Assembly: GCF_001422375.1 (NCBI RefSeq)
Contig: NZ_LMMU01000007.1
Coordinates: forward strand, 1,006-65,005
Origin: Methylobacterium sp. Leaf99
GTDB lineage: Bacteria > Pseudomonadota > Alphaproteobacteria > Rhizobiales > Beijerinckiaceae
Length of the DNA stretch: 64,000 nt
Reading direction: 5' to 3'
The notes under the pieces were generated by a model that was given only the letters and a program-made list of their open reading frames with translations, was not told the DNA's origin and made no database searches. The translations under genes and the position numbers were made by a program. This document shows, piece after piece, positions 41,891 through 52,581 of this stretch; position 1 is the stretch's first letter; each line of letters begins with the position of its first letter.

Positions 41891-42375
41891 ACCGGCTCCT
41901 GCCCTACCCCCTGCTCTCCCTCGGCCTTTTCGCGACGTGGCTGCTGCTGAACCCGCCGCTGACGCCGGCGACGGGGCTTCTCGCGGTGACCGTCGGATGG
42001 CTCGTGCCCTTCGTCATGCGGGCCCTGCGCCCCGAGGCCGTGCGCGTGCGGGCGCCGGGGGTGATCCTGGGACTCGCGGGGCACGTTCTCGTCGATGTGG
42101 TGCAGTCCAACATCGACGTCGCCAAGGTGATTTTGGGCCTGCGCCGGGGGACCCGCCGCACCGGCTTCGTCTCGATCCCCCTCGACCTGCGCAGCCCCTA
42201 CGGCCTCGCCGTGCTGTCGATCATCCTCACGGCGACGCCCGGCACCCTTTGGATCCAGTACGAGTCCAACACCGGCCGCCTGCTCCTCCACGTCCTCGAC
42301 CTCGTCGATGGCGACGCGTGGGTCCGCCGGGTCAAGGATCGCTACGAGCGCCCGCTGATGGAGGTCTTTTCGTGA
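41887..42375 (+). CDS. mnhE: Mrp/Mnh antiporter subunit E
   Basis: 162 residues if begun at the CTG at 41887, which overlaps the mnhD stop (CTGA). This places NRLLPYPLLSLGLFATWLLL at the N-terminus, as in other MnhE proteins. In this frame no ATG, GTG or TTG lies between the D/E junction and the conserved start; the next upstream ATG (41791) would add 32 Arg-rich residues read from within mnhD. Conserved parts are VQSNIDVAKVIL and SIILTATPGTLWIQY. The protein identity is clear, the start is not. Confidence 0.85.
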   Translation: MNRLLPYPLLSLGLFATWLLLNPPLTPATGLLAVTVGWLVPFVMRALRPEAVRVRAPGVILGLAGHVLVDVVQSNIDVAKVILGLRRGTRRTGFVSIPLDLRSPYGLAVLSIILTATPGTLWIQYESNTGRLLLHVLDLVDGDAWVRRVKDRYERPLMEVFS

Positions 42376-42656
42376 GCCCGACGCTCGTCCTCACCTATGG
42401 TCTGGGACTGGCTCAGGCCATGCTGGTCCTCGCCATGACGCTCGCCGCCTGGCGAGTCCTGCGCGGTCCGCGCGCGCAGGACCGCGTGCTCGGCCTCGAC
42501 ACGCTCTACCTCAACGGCATGCTCGCCATCGTGGTGCACGGGATGCGCACGGGCAGCGGGCTCTATTTCGAGGCCGCCCTGGTCATCGGCCTGCTCGGAT
42601 TCGCCGCGACCCTGGCGCTGGCGAAGTTCCTGATGCAGGGCGAGGTGATCCAGTGA
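42372..42656 (+). CDS. mnhF: Mrp/Mnh antiporter subunit F
   Basis: 94 residues from a GTG overlapping the mnhE stop by 4 bp. Three short spans with the family segment WRVLRGPRAQDRVLGLDTL and a late FEAALVIGLLGFAATLAL. Small integral subunit of the Mrp complex. Overlaps mnhG by 4 bp. Confidence 0.9.
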   Translation: MSPTLVLTYGLGLAQAMLVLAMTLAAWRVLRGPRAQDRVLGLDTLYLNGMLAIVVHGMRTGSGLYFEAALVIGLLGFAATLALAKFLMQGEVIQ

Positions 42657-42994
42657 CTAAGGCTGATCTGCCCGCCTGGGGCGCCTGGCTCGTGGTCGCC
42701 CTGGCGCTCACGGGCGCCGGCTTCTCGCTCACGGGCGCCGCCGGCCTCATCCGCCTGCGGACCTTCTACGAGCGCGTCCACGCCCCCACCCTCGGGGCGA
42801 CCCTCGGCATGGCCCTGATCGTCGCGGCCTCGGTGGTGTTCTTCTCGGTGACGGAGGGACGACTGGTCCTGCGCGACCTCCTGATCGGCCTGTTCCTCAC
42901 GGTGACCACGCCCGTCACCCTGATCCTGCTCGGCCGCGCCGCCACCTACCGCGACCGGGCCGAGGGCAACGCCGACGCCCCGCCCGACCCGTAG
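42653..42994 (+). CDS. mnhG: Mrp/Mnh antiporter subunit G
   Basis: 113 residues from a GTG. MnhG motifs: FSLTGAAGLIRLRTFYERVHA followed by TLGATLGMALIVAA, and a last span LLIGLFLTVTTPVTLILLG. It is the final gene of the operon; it ends 11 bp from the stop of the convergent ssuB-like gene. Confidence 0.9.
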   Translation: MTKADLPAWGAWLVVALALTGAGFSLTGAAGLIRLRTFYERVHAPTLGATLGMALIVAASVVFFSVTEGRLVLRDLLIGLFLTVTTPVTLILLGRAATYRDRAEGNADAPPDP

Positions 42995-43005
42995 GACGCT
43001 TGCCC

Positions 43006-43740
<735 letters not shown>

Positions 43741-43747
43741 CGCGGCC

Positions 43748-44596
43748 TCAGAGGATGTCGCGCGCCACGTCCTGCCAGCGCAGGAGCGGCCGGGTGAGGA
43801 CGACGAGCACCGTGTCGGCCGCCTTGCCGAGGATTGCGAAGGCGAGGATCGCGGCCAGGATCTGCTCCGGCTTGCCGAATTGCTGGCCGTCCACAAGGAG
43901 ATAGCCAAGTCCTTCGGACGCCCCCATCAGCTCGGCCGCCACCACGAACAGGAAGCCGAGGCCGAGGCCGGTGCGGAGGGCCACGATGGTCGCGGGCAGG
44001 ATTGCCGGGAGCAGGATGCGCCGGGCCAGGGCCGGTTTCGACAGGCGGAAGATGCGCCCGACCTCCACCAGCTTGCGGTCGACGGAGGCGATGGCCCCCG
44101 ACACGCCGACATAGACCGGAAAGAACACGCCGACGGCGATGAGCACCACCTTGGGCGTCTCCAGGATTCCGAGCCAGAGGATGAACAGCGGCACCCAGGC
44201 GAGCGACGGCACCGCCCGCAGGGCCTGGAATGCCGGATCGAGGAGGTGGCGCGCCAGCGGCAGGGTCCCGGTCACGGCACCGAGCACGATGCCGAGGCTC
44301 GCCCCGAGGGCGAAGCCGGAGGCGACGCGCAGGAGCGTGGCCTCGACGTGGACCCGGAGTTCGCCCGACGCGGCGAGGGCCGCCAGGGTGGCGAGGACCC
44401 GGCTCGGCGGCGGCACGAGGCGGCCCTGGGCGAGGCCTGCCCGGACGGCCAGTTCCCACCCGATCGCCAGGCAGAGCGGGAGGACCAGCGCCAGCAGGGC
44501 GCGGGCCGCGCTATCCCCACGGACGATGGGTCCGGACCCCGACGCGGGCGCGTCCCGGGTATCCGCTTCGGCCGCGCCGGCCAGCCCCGAGGCCAT
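43748..44596 (-). CDS. ssuC: ABC transporter permease, SsuC-type
   Basis: 282 residues, about six spans. A first span (ALLALVLPLCLAIGWELAV) is followed by LLRVASGFALGASLGIVLGA, the central AVPSLAWVPLFILWLGILET and the permease EAA-type loop (AELMGASEGLGYLLVDGQQF). This fits the SsuC/TauC family for sulfonate uptake. Two bp separate it from the binding-protein gene. Confidence 0.88.
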   Translation of the reverse strand: MASGLAGAAEADTRDAPASGSGPIVRGDSAARALLALVLPLCLAIGWELAVRAGLAQGRLVPPPSRVLATLAALAASGELRVHVEATLLRVASGFALGASLGIVLGAVTGTLPLARHLLDPAFQALRAVPSLAWVPLFILWLGILETPKVVLIAVGVFFPVYVGVSGAIASVDRKLVEVGRIFRLSKPALARRILLPAILPATIVALRTGLGLGFLFVVAAELMGASEGLGYLLVDGQQFGKPEQILAAILAFAILGKAADTVLVVLTRPLLRWQDVARDIL

Positions 44597-44598
44597 GC

Positions 44599-45606
44599 TC
44601 AGCGCTGCGCCGCTGCGGGCGAGAAGCGCGTGTCGATGAGGCCATCGACGGCGGCCGTCACGTCCGTTTCGGCCGGGATGACGCCCGCCTGCTGCAGGGC
44701 GAGGCCGGCGGCGCGGATACTCTCCGCCTGGACCGGTCCGATGATGGGCTGGCTCAGATCGGTCCGCGTCAATTGCCGGGCGATGACGGCGTCGGGCAGC
44801 TTGGTGGCGGTGACCAGGGCCTGCTGGACGGCGGCTGGATTGGCGAGGGCGTAGGTGCGGGCGCGCTCGTAGGCGGCGATGACCGTGCGGACGAGCTCCG
44901 GATGATCCCGGGCGAAGTCCTCGCGCACGTCGAGGACGCCCCAGGTGTTGGCGGCGGCATCGCGGAAGAACAGGACGTTGCCGCCCTCGATCTCGGCGGC
45001 CGCCATCATCGGGTCGAGGCCGGCCCAGGCATCGACGTCGCCGCGCTCCAGGGCCGTGCGTCCGTCGGCATGCTGCAGCAGGACGAGCTTGGCGTCCTTC
45101 TCCGTCAGGCCGGCGCCCTGGAGGGCGCGGATGAGGAAGATGTGCGGATCGGTGCCGCGGGTGACCGCGATGCGCTTGCCCTTGAGGTCCGGGGGCTTGG
45201 CGATGCCGCTATCCTTGTGGGTGACCAGGGCCGTCCATTCGGGCTGCGAGAAGGCGTAGACGGCTTTCACCGGATTGCCGTTGATCCGCGCGAGCAGGGC
45301 GGCGGCTCCGGCCGAGGACCCGACATCGATGGCGCCGCCGTTGAGAAACTCCAGCGCCTTGTTGGAGCCGAGGGACTGCACCCAGCGCACGCCGATGCCC
45401 TTGTCCCTCAAGGCTTCCTCGAGGAAGCCCTTGTCCTTCAGGACGAGGCTCACCGGGTTGTAGGTCGCCCAGTCGAGGCGGACCTCCTTCACCTCGGCGG
45501 CCAGGGCCAGGCACGGTGCCGCCAGGAGCGCGAGGGCACCGCAGGCGGCGGCCAGAAACGTGCGGCGCGGAACGGATTTGAGATGACGCATGGGACGCTC
45601 GCTCAT
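44599..45606 (-). CDS. ssuA: Aliphatic sulfonate-type substrate-binding protein SsuA
   Basis: 335 residues. A Tat-like or Sec signal (VPRRTFLAAACGALALLAAP) ends near LALAAEV. The mature lobe has VRLDWATYNPVSLVLKDKGF, LNGGAIDVGSSAGAAAL, LKGKRIAVTRGTDPH and AWAGLDPMMAAAEIEGG, as in SsuA/TauA binding proteins. It captures an organosulfonate (or similar) in the periplasm for SsuCB. It follows the encapsulin cargo gene by 38 bp on the same strand, which ties sulfur import to the sulfur compartment. Confidence 0.88.
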   Translation of the reverse strand: MSERPMRHLKSVPRRTFLAAACGALALLAAPCLALAAEVKEVRLDWATYNPVSLVLKDKGFLEEALRDKGIGVRWVQSLGSNKALEFLNGGAIDVGSSAGAAALLARINGNPVKAVYAFSQPEWTALVTHKDSGIAKPPDLKGKRIAVTRGTDPHIFLIRALQGAGLTEKDAKLVLLQHADGRTALERGDVDAWAGLDPMMAAAEIEGGNVLFFRDAAANTWGVLDVREDFARDHPELVRTVIAAYERARTYALANPAAVQQALVTATKLPDAVIARQLTRTDLSQPIIGPVQAESIRAAGLALQQAGVIPAETDVTAAVDGLIDTRFSPAAAQR

Positions 45607-45644
45607 TCATCGCGGCGGCCCGCGGGCCGCCGCCGGTTGGGGGC

Positions 45645-47676
<2,032 letters not shown>

Positions 47677-47690
<14 letters not shown>

Positions 47691-49080
47691 GGTAATTGCC
47701 CAGGAGCACGTTATCGAGGCGCGCGATGGCATCCTCCACCAGGACGGCGGCGGAGAAGTAGCGGGTCACGAGGTGCGACGCGATGGAGTGGTCGTTGGTG
47801 CCCATGTAGCGCACCGACAGGCCGGTCTCGATCTCGCCGGTGACGCCGGATTTCTGCAGGCCGACCACGCCCTGCTCGTGCTCGCCGACGCGCAGGAGCA
47901 GGATCGAGGTGGTCTGGGCCCCCGTCACCGGATCGATGTCGATGGGCAGCTTGTCGCTCGGCACGATGGGCACGCCGCGCCAGGTGAGGAAGGGCGAGCC
48001 GAACAGGTGGATCACCACCGGCGGCACCCCGCGCCGGGTCGCCTCCCGGCCGAACGCCGCGATGGCGCGGGGATGGGCGACGAAGAAGGCGGGCTTCTTC
48101 CAGACCAGGGTCAGGAGCTCGTCGAGGTCGTCCGGGGTGGGCGGGCCGCCGCGGGTGGGGATGCGCTGGCGCTGGCTGACCTCGTGGAGCAGGCCGAACT
48201 CGGAATTGTTGAACAGCTCCCACTCCTCGCGCTCCTTCACGGCATCGACCGTGAGGCGGATCTGCTCGCGGAGCTGGTCGATCTCGTTGGAGTAGAGATC
48301 GGTGACGCGGGTGTGGGTGTGGAGGATCGTCTGGATCGTCGAGAGGTGGTACTCGCGCGGGTCCTCCTCGTAATCCACGAAGGTGGTGGGCAGGCGCGGC
48401 TCGCCGGTATGGACCGCGAGCAACTCGATGCCTTGCTCGCCGTGGGAATTGGTGTGGCCCTTCAGCCGGTCACGCTCCTCCACGTACTGGGTGATGCGCG
48501 AGCGGAGGCCCTCGTCCTCGATGGCGGCCCGGTCGAGGGTGAGCAGAGTCACCGCCGACAGCGCCTTCACGGCCGGGGCCGGCGTGTTCTCGCCGACGAG
48601 GTCGCCGTCGCCGAAATAGTCGCCGCCCGTGGCCAGACCCTGGCGCAGGCGACCCTTGAACGGGCCGGACAGGGTGAGTTCGACGGTGCCGTCGGCCACC
48701 ACCGTGAGGCTGCGATCCGAGGACCCTTCCTCGGCGATGACGTCGCCGGCCTTGTGCTGCGAGGCCGTGAATCGGGAGGCCAGGGCCGAGAGCTCGGCGT
48801 CGCCGAGCCGGCTGAACAGGGGGATGCGGCGCAGGGAGGCCGGGCGCACGGTGCGGGCGCCACCCTTCTCCTGACCGTCGGCGGTGAGTTCGATGCGGCC
48901 GGGCTTGGCCAGTACGACGGCGCGGCGGTTGACCCGGTAGACGCCGCCGGCGACGTCGACGAAGGGCAGCAGGCGGTGGAACCAGCGCGGGGTGTTGGCC
49001 GCGTTCTGGACTGAGGTGACGGTCGCGGTGGCGAGATTACGTGCCGCGGAGGCGCTCACGCTCAGACCTGGTCCACTCAT
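47677..49080 (-). CDS. Family 2B encapsulin shell protein with cNMP-binding domain
   Basis: 467 residues. The encapsulin (HK97-fold) parts are the N-arm/start (ARNLATATVTSVQNAANTPR, FVDVAGGVYRVNRR) and, after an insertion, PTTFVDYEEDPREYHLSTIQ, TRVTDLYSNEIDQLREQIRL, FNNSEFGLLHEVSQRQRIPT and TWRGVPIVPSDKLPI. Residues about 85-190 are a cyclic-nucleotide-binding-like domain (IPLFSRLGDAELSALASRF, GDVIAEEGSSDRSLTVV, GGDYFGDGDLV), which defines family 2B rather than 2A (SrpI). It should self-assemble into a protein nanocompartment that houses the cysteine desulfurase encoded next. Its gene precedes the cargo gene, overlapping by 14 bp; serine acetyltransferase lies upstream. Confidence 0.93.
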
Positions 49081-49421
49081 TGATTTCGTCTCCGTGTTCC
49101 GGCGAGGGCATGGGGCGGCCGCGACGCGACATGGGTCGCATCGGAACCGCGCCCGCCGCGCGCCCGCTCAGTGGCTGAATTGGTTTTGCTCGATTGGTTT
49201 TACTTGCCGATCCAAAGAACATTCGTTTCGGAAGCGGCACCGGTTTAGCTTCCAGAGTTCGGCCGGGTCAACGAAACGAATTTCTGTATTCAAGGAGATT
49301 CATGGAACACATCGATCGTCTTTGCCGGCTTGCACCCGGATCGATTTCTTTTGGAATGCCTTGAGAGAAGATCCGCCTGGGCCCGGTGTGTTTCGTAGAA
49401 GGGCTCCGCCGGAAAATTCTT
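49081..49421. promoter_or_regulatory. 341-bp AT-richer gap between the serine acetyltransferase and encapsulin genes
   Basis: It probably carries the encapsulin promoter (minus strand). Two 9-bp direct repeats ATTGGTTTT lie at 49179-49187 and 49193-49201, 14 bp apart, near the encapsulin start and could bind a regulator. On the plus strand an AAGGAG ribosome binding site precedes a 20-codon frame (49302-49364) encoding a leader-like peptide with HIDRLCRLAPG. No other gene is seen. Confidence 0.4.
49302..49364 (+). CDS. Candidate 20-residue leader-like peptide
   Basis: ATG to TGA, with an AAGGAG ribosome binding site 4 bases upstream. The peptide contains one Cys in HIDRLCRLAPG, reminiscent of HxDLCR-type leader peptides near sulfur genes. 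However, it points away from the encapsulin gene and no plus-strand sulfur gene follows, so a leader role is doubtful. Confidence 0.2.
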   Translation: MEHIDRLCRLAPGSISFGMP

Positions 49422-50294
49422 TCAGATTCCGTCGCCGAAGAACTGATCCATGCTCATGGCCGGGTCTTCGGCGGTCGTGATCCGCGACACCACCCGCGCG
49501 GGCACGCCCGCCACGGTGGTGTGGGCGGGCACGTCGTGCAGCACCACGGCCGCCGCCGCGACCTTCGCGCCCTCCCCCACCCGGATGTTGCCGAGCACCT
49601 TGGCACCGACGCTGAGCAGCACGCCGCGCTCGATCTTCGGGTGGCGGTCGCCGCTCTCCTTGCCGTTGCCGCCCAGCGTCACCGATTGCAGGATCGAGAC
49701 GTCGTCGGCGATCACCGTGGTCTCGCCGATGACCACGCCGGTGGCGTGGTCGATGAACACCCCCGAGCCGATCCGCGCGGCCGGATGGATGTCGGCGCCG
49801 AACACCTCCGAGATCCGGCTCTGGACGTGGAGGCTCAGGGTCGCCCGGCCCTGGTGCCAGAGCCAGTGGGCGACCCGGTAGCCTTCCAGGGCCGCCAGAC
49901 CCTTGTAGAACAGGAACGGGTCGAGGTAGCGCCGGCAGGTCGGATCACGCTCCCGGATGGCGACGAGGTCGCGCACCGCGTGCGCCCCGGCATGTGGGTC
50001 CGCCTCGAAGGCGGAGAGGCAGAGATCGCGCATGGACAGGCGCGCGAGGTCGCCGTCGCCGAGGCGGTGGGCGAGGCGATACGCGAAGGCGTGGGAGAGG
50101 CTGGGCTGATCCAGGATCGTCGCCTGGAGGATGCCGGCATAGAGCGGCTCCTCGACGATGGCCGCCTCCGCTTCCGCCCGCATGGCCCGCCAGACCTCGG
50201 CTTCCGCGGTGGTGTGGCTGGTGTTGCGCAGGGGCGGCCGCGTGAAGCCGGGGCGGGCGATGCCGGCCTGGAGGGCGCTCGTCATTCGATCCAA
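49422..50294 (-). CDS. cysE: Serine O-acetyltransferase (CysE family)
   Basis: 290 residues (start at 50294 or the ATG at 50285). The N-terminal helical domain (about 25-155) has EAEVWRAMRAEAEAAIVEEP and FLFYKGLAALEGYRVAHWLW. The left-handed beta-helix (about 170-265) has HPAARIGSGVFIDHATGVVI, ILQSVTLGGNGK and HPKIERGVLLSVGAKVLGNI, with the catalytic His/Asp of CysE. It makes O-acetylserine, the precursor for cysteine. Its place directly upstream of the encapsulin and cysteine desulfurase genes, a known layout of family 2 loci, suggests it controls cysteine supply to the compartment. It is longer than housekeeping CysE at the C-terminus. Confidence 0.92.
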   Translation of the reverse strand: MDRMTSALQAGIARPGFTRPPLRNTSHTTAEAEVWRAMRAEAEAAIVEEPLYAGILQATILDQPSLSHAFAYRLAHRLGDGDLARLSMRDLCLSAFEADPHAGAHAVRDLVAIRERDPTCRRYLDPFLFYKGLAALEGYRVAHWLWHQGRATLSLHVQSRISEVFGADIHPAARIGSGVFIDHATGVVIGETTVIADDVSILQSVTLGGNGKESGDRHPKIERGVLLSVGAKVLGNIRVGEGAKVAAAAVVLHDVPAHTTVAGVPARVVSRITTAEDPAMSMDQFFGDGI

Positions 50295-50329
50295 TCCTGC
50301 GATGGGGGCTGTGGCGGATGGGCGGCCGT

Positions 50330-50521
50330 TCAGGCGACCCGCGTGAACAGCGAAGCGATGTAGCCGACGAGGACGCCGTGCCCGGCGAACTCCACATCGA
50401 CGGCGAGGGGCTCGCCCCGCGCGGGATGGATGCCGACGACCCGCCCCGTGGCATGGCGCCAGATGCCCAGCACCTCCGCCACGTCGAGCCTCGCGAACAC
50501 GACCTGATCGCCCTGAACCAT
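50330..50521 (-). CDS. Small hypothetical protein at the head of the sulfur locus
   Basis: 63 residues with a compact beta-rich look: DQVVFARLDVAEVLGIW, then GRVVGIHPARGEPLAVDVEF and GYIASLFTRVA. It has no signal peptide or Cys. I do not recognise the family. It starts the minus-strand run 36 bp before the serine acetyltransferase gene, so it is probably its operon partner. Confidence 0.55.
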   Translation of the reverse strand: MVQGDQVVFARLDVAEVLGIWRHATGRVVGIHPARGEPLAVDVEFAGHGVLVGYIASLFTRVA

Positions 50522-50635
50522 GGTGTCGTCTCCCTGTGCCGGACCCGCGGGAGCGAGATCCGGACCGTGAGTGATTTCTTTCTTCCGAAGATCGTTTTAT
50601 GGTTATGTCTGCTTCGATCTTATCGTTTCACAGTA

Positions 50636-50664
50636 ATTATATTGTATTTGTCCTTATTGTACGA
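50636..50664 (-). promoter_or_regulatory. Possible sigma-70-type promoter of the sulfur locus
   Basis: On the minus strand a perfect TATAAT (50636-50641) is preceded, after 17 bases, by a weak -35 candidate TCGTAC. It lies in a distinctly AT-rich patch about 115 bp upstream of the 63-residue protein's ATG. Confidence 0.35.
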
Positions 50665-50775
50665 CAGTGATCCGTGCATTCCAAGCTTTGGTGCGATCGA
50701 TTTCGCATGAAAGGTCGGACCGGTCGTTGCCGGCCCGTCCAGCCGCCTTGCGGGAAAGCGGAAGAAACCACGCGC

Positions 50776-50871
50776 ATGAGGCGCCAGATTCATGGAAAAT
50801 GGCGCGATACGGACGAGTTGATCGAGTTGTTTCACGGGATGTCGAAAGATCCGTCCAATCGTACGGTATGA
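50776..50871 (+). CDS. Candidate 31-residue peptide coupled to the next gene
   Basis: An ATG at 50776 after a GGAAGAAA-like site gives 31 residues (MRRQIHGKWRDTDELIELFH then GMSKDPSNRTV). Its stop overlaps the next ATG by 4 bp (ATGA). The coupling is suggestive, but no family supports it. Confidence 0.25.
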   Translation: MRRQIHGKWRDTDELIELFHGMSKDPSNRTV

Positions 50872-51206
50872 CCGGGGACCATCTCACGACGAAAAACCTT
50901 GCCGCAATCTTGGCTTTCTGCGGTCTCGTCGTGCTGATGGTCCAGGACAGACCGAACTGGAACGCGACGTGTCTGGCGATCCTGTGCCTGATCGCCTGTG
51001 GTTGCCTCTGGCTACTGTCGCGACGGCCCCCGGTCCGGCGGGCCCCGGCCCGACGAATTCATGTCGAGATCATTCCGCCCGATGAATCCGGCGCTCGGAG
51101 GCTGAGGCTGCTCGAAGGTCATCCGGGCGAACTGGAATTCCTGTCGCCCGGACGGCCCCCGGCCTCGGTTCAGCAGCGCCGCCTGTCGCCACCGCGAAAA
51201 CGATAG
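50868..51206 (+). CDS. Hypothetical two-span membrane protein
   Basis: 112 residues from the ATG at 50868. Two adjacent membrane spans (NLAAILAFCGLVVLMV, ATCLAILCLIACGCLWLL) are followed by a 60-residue basic cytoplasmic tail with RRIHVEIIPPDESGARRLRL. A longer frame from 50667 adds a basic leader that would be poor before a membrane span. Not a recognised family. Confidence 0.45.
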   Translation: MTGDHLTTKNLAAILAFCGLVVLMVQDRPNWNATCLAILCLIACGCLWLLSRRPPVRRAPARRIHVEIIPPDESGARRLRLLEGHPGELEFLSPGRPPASVQQRRLSPPRKR

Positions 51207-51430
51207 GGTCACGACGAAGACGGGGGTGCGCCTCGAAGCGGCCAGCGCGCATCCCGGCCGGGGCGGAACGGTCCGGACTTGGGGCTCCCCGGAGGTACCC
51301 TCAGGGCAGGCGCGGACCGAAGAGGGAGGAATGTTGCGACCAATTCGGCTCTCGTTCGTTGACCCGGCAAGCTGTTCCCACCGACGCGCTGCGCCGGGGG
51401 ACTTTTGAACCCGACATCACGGAGCCATCC

Positions 51431-51700
51431 ATGAAGACCTTCATCGTTGCAGCCACCCTCGTCCTGTCGCCCTTGGCCCTGTCCGCAACGGCCCAGGCTC
51501 AGGGTACCATCCGGGGTGCGGAGCGGGGCGTCGAGGACGGGAACCGGGCCGCCGGACCCGTTGGCGGCATCGTCGGCGGTGCGGTCGGTGCCGCCACCGG
51601 AACGGTCGGCGGCGTGCTCGGCGTCGATCCGGACCGTCGCGAGGACCGGATGGAACGGCGCGAGGAGCGCATGGAACGGCGCGAGCGCCGCGACCGCTGA
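51431..51700 (+). CDS. Small secreted glycine-zipper protein
   Basis: 89 residues. Signal peptide at 1-24 (LALSATAQAQ), then a Gly/Ala-rich segment (AAGPVGGIVGGAVGAATGTV) with GxxxG spacing, and a highly charged RE-rich tail (EDRMERREERMERRERR). The arrangement RGxxDG-AGP-G..VGxAxGT..LG-D is shared with the convergent gene at 51812, so the two are related. Function unknown; likely periplasmic or outer-membrane associated. A terminator follows. Confidence 0.65.
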   Translation: MKTFIVAATLVLSPLALSATAQAQGTIRGAERGVEDGNRAAGPVGGIVGGAVGAATGTVGGVLGVDPDRREDRMERREERMERRERRDR

Positions 51701-51751
51701 GCCATCCACGGTCGGCTCCGGGTATCCGGGGCCGCATCGTCGATCCCAATC

Positions 51752-51783
51752 ACTCGGGCGGCATCTTGCCACCCGAGTTTTTT
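51752..51783 (+). terminator. Rho-independent terminator between two convergent related genes
   Basis: ACTCGGG pairs with CCCGAGT; an inner GGC/GCC pair closes an ATCTT loop. Six T residues follow on the plus strand. It lies about 50 bp after the 51431 gene and 30 bp before the stop of the convergent gene. Confidence 0.85.
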
Positions 51784-51811
51784 GCATTCGCCGGTCGTAC
51801 CAGCCCGGGGG

Positions 51812-52222
51812 TCAGTCGATCACTTCGACGATCCGGCGGGTCGCAGGGTCCACGAGGACCGGCAGGTCGTTGACGATCGTGTAGTTGTAGCCCTTCAGGG
51901 CGAATTCGGGCGGCACGTCGTAGTACACGACGCCGCCCTCCGGCAGCACAGTCCCGACCCGGACGGCCCCCGCATGGGCGAAGGACGGCCGCCGCTCCCC
52001 GCGCGTGTAGATGCGGAAACGCTCCCGCCGGTCGATCCCGAGAATCTCGTTGGCCGTTCCGACGGCACCCCCGATGGCACTTCCCACGGCCGCCCCCAGG
52101 GGACCGGCGATGTTGCCGCCGCGCTCGGCCCCATCCTGTGCTCCGCGCGCGAGGCCCTGTGCCTGGGCCGTGACGCCGAGGCCGCCGGCCCATAGGCCCA
52201 GGACGATCAGTGTAATCCGCAT
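51812..52222 (-). CDS. Secreted DUF1236-like protein with a glycine-zipper N-terminal part
   Basis: 136 residues from the ATG at 52222. The signal peptide is about 1-21 (LWAGGLGVTAQAQ). The N-terminal mature part (GLARGAQDGAERGG, then AGPLGAAVGSAIGGAVGT) parallels the convergent 51431 product. The C-terminal half (about 75-136) has VRVGTVLPEGGVVYYDVPPEF and YNYTIVNDLPVLVDPATRRI, the DUF1236 pattern of small alphaproteobacterial periplasmic proteins. Function unknown. Confidence 0.75.
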   Translation of the reverse strand: MRITLIVLGLWAGGLGVTAQAQGLARGAQDGAERGGNIAGPLGAAVGSAIGGAVGTANEILGIDRRERFRIYTRGERRPSFAHAGAVRVGTVLPEGGVVYYDVPPEFALKGYNYTIVNDLPVLVDPATRRIVEVID

Positions 52223-52581
52223 GGGTTTCGGCCTTCCGGGCATCATCGACGGGGCATCCATTCCGTGAGGCGACCGTCTTACGCGCGGATGGACACGGGC
52301 GCACCCCTCGGCGGATGCACCATGTCGCGGGTCGGCTCGAAGGCCCCCCGAGGGCCCTGCCCCGGAGCCCCCTTCGGCTTCAGGCGTCGCCGACCGGGTG
52401 GTGGTCCATGCTCTCAGGACCCTGTGCAGGCCGAAGCTGCGCGCGGGCAGGAGGGCGCGTTGAACTCAAAGGCTGGATGGATACCGTCCGGATGTCGATG
52501 CCAAAGCGCAAGCCGCATCCCGCCGACGGAGCGGAAATCCGGGCGGACGGCGGATGTGGTGACCGCAGTCCCGGCGGCCGG
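52223..52581. other. 359-bp region without a gene
   Basis: Between the DUF1236-like gene start and the pyruvate kinase stop, both on the minus strand. It should hold the DUF1236 promoter. I see no convincing coding frame, strong hairpin with a T-run, or repeat. Confidence 0.4.

Noticed and set aside
49386..50363. Plus-strand frame opposite the serine acetyltransferase
   Set aside because: Shadow frame; the minus strand holds an intact hexapeptide-repeat acetyltransferase.
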